Source: SHZL01 sp963784425 | GTDB taxonomy: Bacteria; Pseudomonadota; Gammaproteobacteria; Xanthomonadales; SZUA-36 | DNA length: 64,000 bases | Assembly (NCBI GenBank): GCA_963784425.1 | Contig: CAWARM010000013.1 | Coordinates: 124,001-188,000, forward strand | Direction: 5' to 3' | Shown here: positions 54,515 through 63,313 of the stretch, one piece after another | Numbering within the stretch: position 1 is the first letter of the stretch | Layout: each line of letters starts with the position of its first letter | Program-made: the position numbers and the translations under genes | Notes under the pieces: generated by a model | What the model was told of the DNA's origin: nothing | The model's input: only the letters and a program-made list of their open reading frames with translations | Database searches by the model: none

Positions 54515-56287
54515 ATGCCCGAAGCCGGAGACGGTGCCCACATTGCCGCCACGGCCACCGCTGGCGACGCGGCCCTGGTGATCACCGAGGAACAGCGCCA
54601 GCAGACGCTGCTTAAGACCGGTGCGCTACAGACCGCGATCCTCAACAGCGCCAATTTTTCCAGTATCGCCACCGACGAGCGCGGCGTGATCCAGATCTTC
54701 AACGTTGGCGCCGAGCGCATGTTGGGTTATGCAGCCAGGGAAGTGGTGAACCGCATCACGCCAGCCGATATCTCGGACCCCCAGGAACTGGTGGTACGTG
54801 CCAAGGCACTGAGCCTGGAACTGGGCACGCCGATCACGCCGGGCTTCGATGCCCTGGTGTTCAAGGCACAGCGCGGTATTGAGGACATTTATGAGCTGAC
54901 CTACATCTGCAAGGACGGCAGCCGCCTCCCGGCTGTGGTGTCGGTTACTGCGCTGCAGGATGTGGCGGACGACATCATCGGCTACTTGCTGATCGGCACC
55001 GACAACCGGGCGCGCCAGCAGGCCGAAGCCGAGCGCAAGCGGCTGGACGGAGTTCTGCGAGAGAGCCACCTTGAACTGCAGAAAGCCAAGGAAGCAGCCG
55101 AAGTAGCCAACCTGGCGAAATCGGATTTTCTCTCGTCCATGAGTCACGAACTGCGCACGCCGCTGAACGCTATTCTCGGCTTCGCGCAGCTGATGGAAAC
55201 GGGCGCACCTCCACCCACATCTGGCCAGAAGGACAGCATCGAGCAGATACTGCAAGCTGGCTGGTACTTGCTGGCGCTCATCAACGAGGTCCTGGACCTC
55301 GCACTCATAGAGTCGGGCAAGCTATCGCTTTCGCCAGAGCCAATGTCGCTAACGGAGCTGCTTTCAGACTGCCAGGCCATGATTGAGCCGCAGGCGCAGC
55401 ACGACGGCATCCACGTTCATTTTCCGGCACTGGAAGGGCCCTGGCTGGTCCGGGCTGACCGCACACGGACCAAGCAGGTGCTCGTGAACCTTTTGTCCAA
55501 CGCCATCAAGTACAACCGCGTCGGTGGCCAGGTGGACTTGCGCTGCAGCGCGATGGCGGCGGGCCGCGTGCGCATCACCGTGCAGGACACCGGCGAAGGC
55601 CTGTCGGCCGACAAGCTGGCGCAGTTGTTCCAGCCCTTTAATCGCCTCGGGCAAGAGGCTGGCGCGCAGGAAGGAACTGGCATCGGCCTGGTGGTGAGCA
55701 AGCGGCTGGTGGAACTGATGGGTGGAACGATTGGCGTAGAAAGCACGGTCGGGGTGGGCAGCCTGTTCTGGTTCGAGCTCAACGGCGCAGCCGAGTTGCA
55801 CATGGCGAGTGACCCGATCGAACGCCCGGCAGCGGCACTGACCCCTGCCTCCGGCGGCACTGCACTGCACACCCTGCTGTGCGTGGAAGACAACCCGGCC
55901 AACCTGATACTGGTCGAACGACTGATCGCGCGGCGACCCGACATCCAGCTACTGAGCGCGCGCGACGGCCGGCTCGGGGTGGAAATGGCGCGCGCCCATC
56001 GGCCCGACATCATCTTGATGGACATCAACCTGCCGGGCATCAGCGGCTTCACGGCCCTGCGCATCCTGGCTGAAGACCCGGCCACGGCCCACATACCGGT
56101 GATCGCGCTCAGCGCCAATGCCATGCCGCGTGACATCGAAAAGGGGCTTGAGGCCGGGTTCTTCCGCTACCTGACCAAGCCCATCAAGGTAATCGAATTC
56201 ATGGACACACTCGACCTCGCGCTCAGGCACGTGTCGGATCACGCGCCGGCGGCTACCGGGGTTGAACACAATGGAGCAATTATATGA
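54515..56287 (+). CDS. PAS sensor histidine kinase with receiver domain (hybrid)
   Basis: 590 residues. Domain order: PAS at about 35-165 (NSANFSSIATDERGVIQIFNVGAERMLGY), coiled-coil linker, HisKA with the phosphorylated His at 211 (SSMSHELRTPLNAI), HATPase (LVNLLSNAIKYN; DTGEGLS; GTGIGLVVSKR), and a receiver domain (LLCVEDNPANLIL; phospho-Asp at 503 in LMDINLPG). No membrane segments, so it is a soluble sensor. The PAS region is strikingly like that of the facing gene at 59271. The stop overlaps the next gene by ATGA. The target is probably the response regulator or receiver-bearing proteins in the same operon. Confidence 0.92.
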   Translation: MPEAGDGAHIAATATAGDAALVITEEQRQQTLLKTGALQTAILNSANFSSIATDERGVIQIFNVGAERMLGYAAREVVNRITPADISDPQELVVRAKALSLELGTPITPGFDALVFKAQRGIEDIYELTYICKDGSRLPAVVSVTALQDVADDIIGYLLIGTDNRARQQAEAERKRLDGVLRESHLELQKAKEAAEVANLAKSDFLSSMSHELRTPLNAILGFAQLMETGAPPPTSGQKDSIEQILQAGWYLLALINEVLDLALIESGKLSLSPEPMSLTELLSDCQAMIEPQAQHDGIHVHFPALEGPWLVRADRTRTKQVLVNLLSNAIKYNRVGGQVDLRCSAMAAGRVRITVQDTGEGLSADKLAQLFQPFNRLGQEAGAQEGTGIGLVVSKRLVELMGGTIGVESTVGVGSLFWFELNGAAELHMASDPIERPAAALTPASGGTALHTLLCVEDNPANLILVERLIARRPDIQLLSARDGRLGVEMARAHRPDIILMDINLPGISGFTALRILAEDPATAHIPVIALSANAMPRDIEKGLEAGFFRYLTKPIKVIEFMDTLDLALRHVSDHAPAATGVEHNGAII

Positions 56288-57126
56288 GGCTACCGGAACA
56301 GGACATCCTCGACGCACGCATCCTGATTGTCGATGACCAGGAGGCCAACGTGCACCTGCTCAAGCGGCTGCTTGGTGAAGCCGGCTACACCAACCTGACC
56401 TCGACCATGGACCCGATGCAGGTGTGTGCGCTGCATCGCAGCAACGATTACGACCTGATCCTGCTCGACCTGCAACTGCCCGTCATGGACGGCTTCCAGG
56501 TGATGGCCGCATTGCAGGCCGGTGCGGCTGACAGCTACATGCCGGTGATTGTGCTGACGGCCCAGCCCGGGCACAAGCTGCGCGCGCTGCAGGCCGGTGC
56601 CAAGGATTTCATCAGCAAACCCTTTGACCTGCTGGAGGTCAAGACGCGCATCCACAACATGCTTGAAGTGCGTCTGCTGTATCGCCAACTCGAAGCGCAT
56701 AACCTGCTGCTGGAGCAGACGGTGCAGGAACGTACTGCCGAGCTGCGCGAAAGCGAAGCACGCTACCGCAGCCTGACCGAGCTGGCTTCGGACTGGTACT
56801 GGGAGCAGGACGAGAGTGGCAGCTTTACCAGGGTCTCGGGCCCGGTGCTGGAGATGCTGGGCATGCGCGTCGATGCGCTGCAGGGCACGCCTGAGGCGAA
56901 TGCCGTGCTTGACGGCGGCTGGAACGAAGGCGAGCGCAGCACCTTACGAGCCGCAATCGCAGCACGACAACCGTTCCTGGACTTCACCTTCAGCCGCGTC
57001 AACACCGATGGCTCGCTGCAGCAGTACCGCGTCAGTGGCGAGCCGATGTTCAACAGTGCATGCCGCTTTATCGGCTATCGCGGTATCGGTGTGGAAGTCA
57101 CCCCCCGACCCAAGATTGTCCAATAG
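56284..57126 (+). CDS. Response regulator with C-terminal PAS domain
   Basis: 280 residues. The first 125 are a receiver domain: RILIVDDQEANVHLLKRLLGEAG, phospho-Asp at 62 in LLDLQLPVMDG, and SKPFDLLEVKTRIHNML. A helical linker (EQTVQERTAELRESEARYRSL) leads to a PAS domain of about 115 residues (DWYWEQDESGSFTRVSG). No output enzyme or DNA-binding part is present, so it likely works through protein contact in the same pathway as the kinase. Start ATG overlaps the kinase stop. Confidence 0.9.
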   Translation: MRLPEQDILDARILIVDDQEANVHLLKRLLGEAGYTNLTSTMDPMQVCALHRSNDYDLILLDLQLPVMDGFQVMAALQAGAADSYMPVIVLTAQPGHKLRALQAGAKDFISKPFDLLEVKTRIHNMLEVRLLYRQLEAHNLLLEQTVQERTAELRESEARYRSLTELASDWYWEQDESGSFTRVSGPVLEMLGMRVDALQGTPEANAVLDGGWNEGERSTLRAAIAARQPFLDFTFSRVNTDGSLQQYRVSGEPMFNSACRFIGYRGIGVEVTPRPKIVQ

Positions 57127-57159
57127 GGCCGATCAGTACCGGCTAATGCACGCCTCACC

Positions 57160-57936
57160 ATGACTTGTGCCGTCCACACCCCGAACCCCAATCAAAACCA
57201 GTTGCTGGCGGCCTTGCCCAACGCGGAGTTCGAGCCGCTGGCGCCGCATCTGGAGCCGGTGGCGCTGGCCCTGGGTGACATGCTCTACGAGCCGCACCAG
57301 CAATTGCGGCATGCCATTTTCCCAACCAGTGCGGTGGTCTCCTTGCACTATGTCACCGCCAGCGGGGCGGCGGCCGAAATCGCCGGCGTGGGGCATGAGG
57401 GCATGGTCGGTATTCCGCTCTTCATGGGTGGCGACACCACGCCAAGCTCAGCGGTGGTGCAGACGGCGGGTCTCGCCTATCGTCTTGATCGCCACCTGCT
57501 CAAGCAGGCTTTCGAGCGGCCCGGCCTGATGAAAGGCCTGCTACTGCGCTACACGCAAGCGCTGATCACACAAGTGTCCCAGACGGCGGCCTGCAACCGC
57601 CACCATTCGGTGGAGCAGCAACTCAGCCGCTGGCTGTTGCTGACACTGGACCGCGCGCCAGGGCGCGAACTGGTGATGACGCAGGAACTGGTGGCCAGCA
57701 TGCTCGGCGTGCGTCGTGAAAGCGTCACGGACGCGGCCGGCAAATTGCAGCAGCTCGGTTTCATCCGCTACCGGCGCGGCCACATCACCGTGATCGATCG
57801 GCACGGTCTGGAGGACCGGGCCTGCGAGTGCTACGGCGTGGTGAAGAAAGAACTTCGCCGCCTGCTCTGCGATGTGCGCTACCGCCAGGATCTGCCTCCG
57901 GCCGATACCCTGCGCACGCGAGCAGCACGTCCATGA
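57160..57936 (+). CDS. Crp/Fnr-family transcription regulator
   Basis: 258 residues. The N-terminal half is a cNMP-binding-like sensor (AIFPTSAVVSLHYVTASGAAAEIAGVGHEGMVGIPLF), and the C-terminal half has the Crp winged HTH (MTQELVASMLGVRRESVTDAAGKLQQLG, FIRYRRGHITVIDRHGL). It lacks the Fnr cysteines near the start. The effector is unknown. Of the three nearby 14-bp dyads, it is the natural candidate binder, which is inference. The next gene overlaps it by ATGA. Confidence 0.9.
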   Translation: MTCAVHTPNPNQNQLLAALPNAEFEPLAPHLEPVALALGDMLYEPHQQLRHAIFPTSAVVSLHYVTASGAAAEIAGVGHEGMVGIPLFMGGDTTPSSAVVQTAGLAYRLDRHLLKQAFERPGLMKGLLLRYTQALITQVSQTAACNRHHSVEQQLSRWLLLTLDRAPGRELVMTQELVASMLGVRRESVTDAAGKLQQLGFIRYRRGHITVIDRHGLEDRACECYGVVKKELRRLLCDVRYRQDLPPADTLRTRAARP

Positions 57937-59258
57937 GAGTACGTTTTTGGGGGACAAGGGGATCAATCGCCACCCCGGGGCCGGGCACGAACCGCTTCGG
58001 CGGCAATACCTCCTGCGTCGAGGTGACCACTGCCAGCGGCGAACTCCTGATTCTTGACTGCGGTACCGGTGCGGCCCGGCTGGGTGCGGAGTTAATGGCT
58101 CAAGGCAAAAAGGCCTTTCACTCAAATATTTTGCTGGGACATACCCACTGGGATCACATCCAGGGCTTTCCGTTTTTCAGCCCCGCCTTTGTCAAAGGAA
58201 ACTCAGCCGCAATTTATGCGCCGGAGGGCAGCGGTGGTTCGCTGCACCACGTGCTGGCCGGACAGATGGAGTTCACCTATTTTCCCATCGAGCTGGACCA
58301 GTTACCGGCGGCGATCACCTACCACGACCTGACCGAGGGTATCCACACAATCGGTGGAGTGCGGGTTGCGGCACAATTTCTCAATCACCCGGCTATAACC
58401 CTGGGCTATCGGATCGAAGCCGATGGCGTGGCGATGGTGTACCTGGTGGATCACGAGCCGTTCTCCGATGAGCTCTGGCGTGCCGGCGCCGCGCCGGGCC
58501 ACGTCGAATCCATCCTGCACGAAGGAGATCGGCGGCACGCGAAATTCATGGCCGGCGCCAATCTGGTGATTCACGATGCCCAGTACACGCCTGAAGAATA
58601 CGTCACAAAGAAAACCTGGGGACACAGCACCTACGATTATGTGGTCCAGATTGCCGCCGCAGCCGGTGTGCAGCGGGTCGCCCTCACCCACCACGATCCG
58701 GGCCACGATGACGCTTTCGTTGCAGATATCGAACACAAGGCTCGCACCCTGGCCTTGCAATGCGGCACAGGACTTGATGTGTTCTGCGCTTATGAAGGCT
58801 GTGAACTGTTCCTGGAGCAACGTTCCGCTTTGCAGCCATTCGTCACAGCGGCCCCTGACCAACCGTCCGTAGCGCAGCGCCACTTTCACATTCTGGTAGT
58901 TGATGACCAGGCGGATATGCTCACGCTGATCGTTCGCGCGCTGGAAGACGAACAGTATTCGGTCAGCACGGCGACCAGCGGAGCGCAAGCGCTGCGGATC
59001 ATAGCCGAGCGCATTCCCGACCTCGTTGTGCTGGATTACAAGATGATCGGTATGGACGGCCTGGCGGTCATGAAGACGCTTCGCAGCAAACCCGAGACAC
59101 AGGCCCTGCCCGTGCTGATGCTCACCGCCATGACGGATGAGCCCAGCACCCGCGCCGGTTTTGAAGCGGGGGTGACGGACTATGTAACCAAGCCGTTTTC
59201 GATTCCGCAACTCACCGCACGCGTGCGCGCCTGCCTCGCCAGAGCCCAGTTCACGTAA
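57933..59258 (+). CDS. Metallo-beta-lactamase-fold hydrolase fused to a receiver domain
   Basis: 441 residues from the ATG at 57933 (overlaps the Crp/Fnr stop). Residues 1-300 are an MBL hydrolase: RFWGTRGSIATPGPGTNRFGG is the start, and the metal site is LGHTHWDHIQG (His70, His72, Asp74, His75), with later metal His in FLNHPA and THHDPGHDD. This start (GTRGSI) recalls MBL enzymes acting on cyclic nucleotides or linked second messengers. Residues 315-441 form a receiver: HILVVDDQADMLTLIV, phospho-Asp at 368 (LVVLDYKMIG), TKPFSIPQLT. A two-component-controlled hydrolase is the natural reading. The substrate is unknown. Confidence 0.88.
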   Translation: MRVRFWGTRGSIATPGPGTNRFGGNTSCVEVTTASGELLILDCGTGAARLGAELMAQGKKAFHSNILLGHTHWDHIQGFPFFSPAFVKGNSAAIYAPEGSGGSLHHVLAGQMEFTYFPIELDQLPAAITYHDLTEGIHTIGGVRVAAQFLNHPAITLGYRIEADGVAMVYLVDHEPFSDELWRAGAAPGHVESILHEGDRRHAKFMAGANLVIHDAQYTPEEYVTKKTWGHSTYDYVVQIAAAAGVQRVALTHHDPGHDDAFVADIEHKARTLALQCGTGLDVFCAYEGCELFLEQRSALQPFVTAAPDQPSVAQRHFHILVVDDQADMLTLIVRALEDEQYSVSTATSGAQALRIIAERIPDLVVLDYKMIGMDGLAVMKTLRSKPETQALPVLMLTAMTDEPSTRAGFEAGVTDYVTKPFSIPQLTARVRACLARAQFT

Positions 59259-59270
59259 TGGCGTGATGGG

Positions 59271-61667
59271 CTAGTCGTAGACAACCTCCACACGATCCAG
59301 GTAGCTGGACAATTCGCCCACCCACTTGCGGGACATGTCGGTGTCGGCGCTGTTGGCCGCCAGTTCAAGGGCCCCGCCGATGTCCGTGATGGCCTGGAAT
59401 CCCCAGCTGCCGCCGGCACCCTTCATGCCGTGACCCAGACTCGCAACGATCTCAAAGTCACCCGTATTCAGGGCGTCCAGCATCGCAGCGACATCCTCTC
59501 TGCGGTTGAGCAGAAATCCGGGGATCAAATCTGCAACCAGGGGATTGGCAGGCACCCGAATCGTGTCCTTCAGGGTGTTCTCCGCTTTCGACGATGGCGG
59601 CGCGGCTATGGCATGCTCTCTGATCGCTTGCAGCAGCACCTCTTCCTTGATGGGTTTCGTCAAATACGCCGTGCATCCGGCCGCCTCGCACTTTTCCTGG
59701 TCGCCCTTCAGTGCTGAGGCCGTCAGTGCGAGGATTGGCGTGGGCGGCCGGTGGTTCGTCAGTTCCCAGGCTCTGATCGCCCGTGTCGCTTCCAGGCCAT
59801 CCATGACCGGCATTTGCCGATCCATCAGGACCAGGTCGTACTGGCCGGTGGTAAATTTTTCATAGGCGACTGCCCCATTTTCAGCGGTTTCGACCCGGTA
59901 CGGCGTATCCCTGAGGTAGGCCATCGTAATGGTGCGGTTGTCGGGCGAGTCTTCCACCAGAAGAATGTTCAGTGCCGGCAGTGGCTGCCCGGGATCCGCA
60001 CCGGCCGGCGCCACCACCCGCCGAGTGGGCCCTGCCCAAATCTCGAGCGGCACAGTGAAAGAAAATACGCTGCCCTTACCAACTCCGCTTTCGACCTGGA
60101 TATGACCGCCCATCAGTTCCACCAGCCGCTTCGAAATCGTGAGCCCCAGGCCAGATCCCCCATACCTGCGAGTGGTGGACGAATCGGCTTGCGTGAATCG
60201 CTCAAATACTGCGTTCAATTTCTCTCCCGGAATGCCGATACCGGTGTCTGAGATTGTAAACCGCAATGCGCCCGTGATAGCGGAGTCGGCATCCGGTGTG
60301 ACACGCAGGACCACTTCACCGGATTCGGTGAACTTGATCGCGTTACCCAGCAGGTTAAGCAGCACTTGCCGCAACCTGGTCGGGTCCCCGACCAGGTCAT
60401 CGGGCACCGTGGGCGCGATCTCGCACACCAGCGCCAGGCCTTTCGCTTGAGCGCGTATCGCCACCATCTCCCGCACTTTCTCCACCAGATCGTTCAAGGA
60501 AAACCCGGTGCTTTCCAGCTCGAGCTGCGAAGCCTCGACTTTGGAGAGATCGAGGATATCGTTGATTAGGTTGAGCAGACTGTCGCCAGCGCGGCGAAAT
60601 ATTTGCACATACCCGTTTTGTTGCAGGGATAGCGGAGTCTTCGCGAGCAAGTCGCCAATGCCGATGATTGCGTTCAGCGGCGTGCGTATTTCATGACTCA
60701 TGCTCGCCAGAAAATCTGATTTGATCTGGCTTGCGGTTTCCGCCACGGCCTTCGCCTGTTGCAGTTCTGCCTCAACGCGCTTTTGTTCTGTGACGTCGCG
60801 CGCTGCCGCGAAAACGCCCTGCAGCGTGCGCCCCCGGTCATAAAAAGTGGTGGCGTTGTAGGAAACCACCGTTTGTTGCCCGTCGAGGGCACAAGCCGTC
60901 AGCTCGTAGTCGGTGACTTTCTTTTCGCTCAAAACAAGCTTGATTCCCGCTTCAGCCCGATCCGGATCGGTAAAGTAGCTCTTGAATGGAGCGCCGATCA
61001 GCTCATCGCGCGTGCAACCGGTGAGTGCCTCCATCTGCTTATTGACGTCCGTGATAATGCCAGAGGGATCGGTGGTCATTAGTGCGTCGATGTTGGACTC
61101 GATCAGCGAGCGGGTATAGAACTGCTGGTCGCGCAGGCGCTGGTCGAGCTTTTTCTGCTCGGCTTCAACCAGCTTGCGCGCAGTGTTATCCGTACCGATC
61201 AACAGATAACCAATGATGGCGCCCGGCACGTCGCGCAGTGCCGTAACGGACAGCACCGCCGGGAATCGGCTCCCATCCTTGCGGATATAAGTCAGCTCGT
61301 AGATATCCTCGATTCCGCGTGAAGCCTTGAAGACCAGTGCCTCGAATCCCGGCGAGATCGTGGTAGCCAGTTCATTGCTCAAGGCTTTTGCGCGTGTAAT
61401 CACCTCCTGCGGATCAGAAATATCCGCGGGGGTAATCTTGTTCATTACTTCAGCTGCGGTGTAGCCGAGCATACGTTCAGCGCCGACATTGAATAACTGA
61501 ATAATGCCTTTTTCGTCAGTGGCGATAATCGAGAAATTGGCGCTGGTTAAAATTGCGTTCTGCAATGCCCCCGTTTTAATCAATGCCAGCCTCCGGTGTG
61601 CTTCCGAGATTCCTTCAGCTTTGCCGCCGTCACCGGGACTGACGGAATCGTTGTGCTTTTCGACCAT
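59271..61667 (-). CDS. PAS-PAS histidine kinase with receiver and HPt (hybrid)
   Basis: 798 residues from the ATG at 61667 (GGAG just upstream; open further to 61754). Order: PAS 1 (about 30-160), PAS 2 (185-290), HisKA with His325 (SMSHEIRTPLNAIIG), HATPase (LLNLLGNAIKFTESG; DTGIGIPGEKL; GSGLGLTISKRL), receiver with Asp616 (LVLMDRQMPVMDGLEATR) and a C-terminal HPt with His745 (SLGHGMKGAGGSWG). A complete phosphorelay on one chain. PAS 1 is a close paralogue of the PAS of the kinase at 54515 (IATDExGxIQxFNVGAERMLGY and DISDPQE are shared). Convergent with the operon at 54515-59258, only 12 bp away. Confidence 0.92.
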   Translation of the reverse strand: MVEKHNDSVSPGDGGKAEGISEAHRRLALIKTGALQNAILTSANFSIIATDEKGIIQLFNVGAERMLGYTAAEVMNKITPADISDPQEVITRAKALSNELATTISPGFEALVFKASRGIEDIYELTYIRKDGSRFPAVLSVTALRDVPGAIIGYLLIGTDNTARKLVEAEQKKLDQRLRDQQFYTRSLIESNIDALMTTDPSGIITDVNKQMEALTGCTRDELIGAPFKSYFTDPDRAEAGIKLVLSEKKVTDYELTACALDGQQTVVSYNATTFYDRGRTLQGVFAAARDVTEQKRVEAELQQAKAVAETASQIKSDFLASMSHEIRTPLNAIIGIGDLLAKTPLSLQQNGYVQIFRRAGDSLLNLINDILDLSKVEASQLELESTGFSLNDLVEKVREMVAIRAQAKGLALVCEIAPTVPDDLVGDPTRLRQVLLNLLGNAIKFTESGEVVLRVTPDADSAITGALRFTISDTGIGIPGEKLNAVFERFTQADSSTTRRYGGSGLGLTISKRLVELMGGHIQVESGVGKGSVFSFTVPLEIWAGPTRRVVAPAGADPGQPLPALNILLVEDSPDNRTITMAYLRDTPYRVETAENGAVAYEKFTTGQYDLVLMDRQMPVMDGLEATRAIRAWELTNHRPPTPILALTASALKGDQEKCEAAGCTAYLTKPIKEEVLLQAIREHAIAAPPSSKAENTLKDTIRVPANPLVADLIPGFLLNRREDVAAMLDALNTGDFEIVASLGHGMKGAGGSWGFQAITDIGGALELAANSADTDMSRKWVGELSSYLDRVEVVYD

Positions 61668-61727
61668 GGCCGAACTCCAGAAATTCAGGCAATGATGCGA
61701 AGGTAGATCACGCGCTCTGATGCGTCT

Positions 61728-61741
61728 GTGCGCCAGAGCAC
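61728..61741. promoter_or_regulatory. 14-bp dyad, site 2 (before the minus-strand kinase)
   Basis: GTGCGCCAGAGCAC, the same as site 1 except one base in the right half. It lies 61 bp before the kinase ATG at 61667 on the minus strand, in the expected promoter region. Confidence 0.45.
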
Positions 61742-61831
61742 ATGAGGCGGACATTTAGTAGCGCGACACATACTGCCAGCGTTGCTTTCACCGCAATAAG
61801 AAAGGGCCAAATCGCCCGCCGAGTTACCTGT

Positions 61832-61845
61832 GTGTGTCAGCGCAC
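61832..61845. promoter_or_regulatory. 14-bp dyad, site 3 (before DUF3096)
   Basis: GTGTGTCAGCGCAC, a weaker match with the right half intact and two changes in the left. It lies 84 bp before the DUF3096 start and is read in its direction. Confidence 0.4.
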
Positions 61846-61929
61846 GGATGCAAAGGGATTTTGGGCGTAACCTGTGATTCAGAGGGTGAGATCATTCCTC
61901 AGCACCCCGAACCAAGGAGCTTGCGCGCC

Positions 61930-62082
61930 ATGAACATTCAACTGGGACTGACACCGCTGGTGTCCCTGGCCGCCGGAATTCTCATTCTGGTCGTGCCACG
62001 GATGCTCAACCTCATCGTTGCCATTTACCTGATCCTCGTCGGTCTGATCGGTTTGTTCGGTGCGGGAAATTATAGTTTCTGA
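61930..62082 (+). CDS. DUF3096 small membrane protein
   Basis: 50 residues from the ATG at 61930, after AAGGAG at 61914-61919. Almost wholly hydrophobic with two helices: LTPLVSLAAGILILVVP and LIVAIYLILVGLIGLFG, matching DUF3096. No function is known. It is the first gene of the small stress-like block that follows. Confidence 0.85.
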   Translation: MNIQLGLTPLVSLAAGILILVVPRMLNLIVAIYLILVGLIGLFGAGNYSF

Positions 62083-62214
62083 GGGCGAGCAGCCGGTATA
62101 GGGTCCTGCTCGGCAGGCCTGTCTTTTCCCACACCTCTAAACGGCACGCTGCCGACGCTATCCGCTGCCAGGCTGCAGATCAACCTATTTCAACTGAAAT
62201 TACACGGAGCAATC

Positions 62215-62568
62215 ATGATGAATACCAAGACACCCACAACCGTCAATGGCGGAAATATTCAAAACACTCTCGAGCGCACTGTCGATAAGGCAACTGTCGC
62301 GGCTCATGAAACCATAGATACTGTGTCGGATGCAGCGCGGCCGGCGCTTGACCACCTGGCATCGAATGCACATGGGACAGTCGACCGCGTGAGCGTTGGA
62401 GCAGCGCACGCCGCCGAAGCCCTGGGCGCACGGGGTGATCAGCTGAACGACAGCGGGAAAAAAATGGTTGAGCGTGCCGGTGAGTATGTGCGCGAAAATC
62501 CTGTCGCTTCCCTGGGGATCGCGGTGGCCGCCGGGTACGTTCTGAGCCGGTTGTTGTCTGCCAGATAG
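62215..62568 (+). CDS. DUF883/ElaB/YqjD-like protein
   Basis: 117 residues. A long amphipathic helical part (NTLERTVDKATVAAHETID, then DHLASNAHGTVDRVSVG) is followed by a C-terminal membrane-anchor helix with NPVASLGIAVAAGYVLSRLL, typical of YqjD/ElaB (DUF883). In E. coli such proteins bind ribosomes at the inner membrane in stationary phase. It is probably the first of a YqjD-YqjE-YqjK-like trio. Confidence 0.82.
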   Translation: MMNTKTPTTVNGGNIQNTLERTVDKATVAAHETIDTVSDAARPALDHLASNAHGTVDRVSVGAAHAAEALGARGDQLNDSGKKMVERAGEYVRENPVASLGIAVAAGYVLSRLLSAR

Positions 62569-62657
62569 CGCGTGCAGTTCAGTGTCAACACCCCAGCGAA
62601 ACAAGCGAAGAACTGCCGGACGCCACTAACGATCCTGCGTTTCGGGTCACTGGCCCG

Positions 62658-62996
62658 ATGGAGGATTTGAGCACCCTCCAGCAGGAACTGCGCAGCCTGG
62701 TGTACGAGCAGTTGCAACTCGCAGCGCTTGAGGTGCGTCTCGCGGCACGCAGCACGATGACCATGATAGCGGTCGCGGTGTGCATTGGCGCCTTGTTGGT
62801 GCTGGTCTGGCTGGGACTTATGGGCGCCGTCGGGCTCGGTCTTAACGGCTTGGGCTTGCACCCTGCTTTCGTTTTGCTGGTGCTGGCGGCGCTGACATTG
62901 ACCCTGATTCTGCCTCTTCTTGGATTGATTCGTCGCCGCTCCAGCGACCTGGGATTTCCGGCGTCGTTACGTACGTTTAAGCCTGAGGCCACCTGA
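62658..62996 (+). CDS. Phage-holin-like (Phage_holin_3_6 / YqjE-type) membrane protein
   Basis: 112 residues with a short soluble start (LSTLQQELRSLVYEQLQLAALEVRLAARS), then two strong hydrophobic segments (MIAVAVCIGALLVLVWLGL; AFVLLVLAALTLTLILPLLG). This is the Phage_holin_3_6 / YqjE pattern, in which the name reflects fold, not phage origin. It overlaps the next gene by one base (ATGA-like TGATGA junction at 62996). Confidence 0.8.
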   Translation: MEDLSTLQQELRSLVYEQLQLAALEVRLAARSTMTMIAVAVCIGALLVLVWLGLMGAVGLGLNGLGLHPAFVLLVLAALTLTLILPLLGLIRRRSSDLGFPASLRTFKPEAT

Positions 62997-63313
62997 TGAA
63001 AACAGACTCCCTGGGCAACTCGCGGTCCTTGCAAAATCAAATCACTGGCCTGGAAAGACAACTCTTTCTACGCCGCCAACGGGTTCGGACCGTGGGAAAG
63101 CAAATCAAGCATAAAATCGCCACCCGGGCGGTTTCGCCTGGTTCGCTGCTGGCTGCAGCAGGAATTGGGGTGTTGGTTGAGCAGGCCAGTCATCATCGGA
63201 CCCGGTCAGGCGCAAACGGGTTTGATCTGGCCTATTCTGGAATCAGGTTGCTGCTGTCGTTGACAGCTCCGAAACCGCAAGCTGCTAAACACGCGCCCAG
63301 ACTCGGCCCATGA
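62996..63313 (+). CDS. YqjK-like small protein
   Basis: 105 residues: a basic soluble N-terminal half (ITGLERQLFLRRQRVRTVGKQIKHKI) and a short hydrophobic C-terminal part (LLAAAGIGVLVEQASHH). It fits YqjK by position after a YqjD- and YqjE-like pair, and by the basic start, but sequence similarity is weak. Overlaps the next gene by ATGA at 63310-63313. Confidence 0.65.
   Translation: MKTDSLGNSRSLQNQITGLERQLFLRRQRVRTVGKQIKHKIATRAVSPGSLLAAAGIGVLVEQASHHRTRSGANGFDLAYSGIRLLLSLTAPKPQAAKHAPRLGP

Noticed and set aside
53761..54720. Long Cys-rich reading frame on the minus strand
   Set aside because: It is the reverse reading of the PQQRSA repeat; the Cys-Gly-Ala repeats come from the Gln/Ser/Ala codons of the real gene.
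62658..62996. Prophage remnant because of the phage-holin-like hit
   Set aside because: The Phage_holin_3_6/YqjE name is a fold label. The gene stands in a chromosomal YqjD-YqjE-like block, with no other phage gene.
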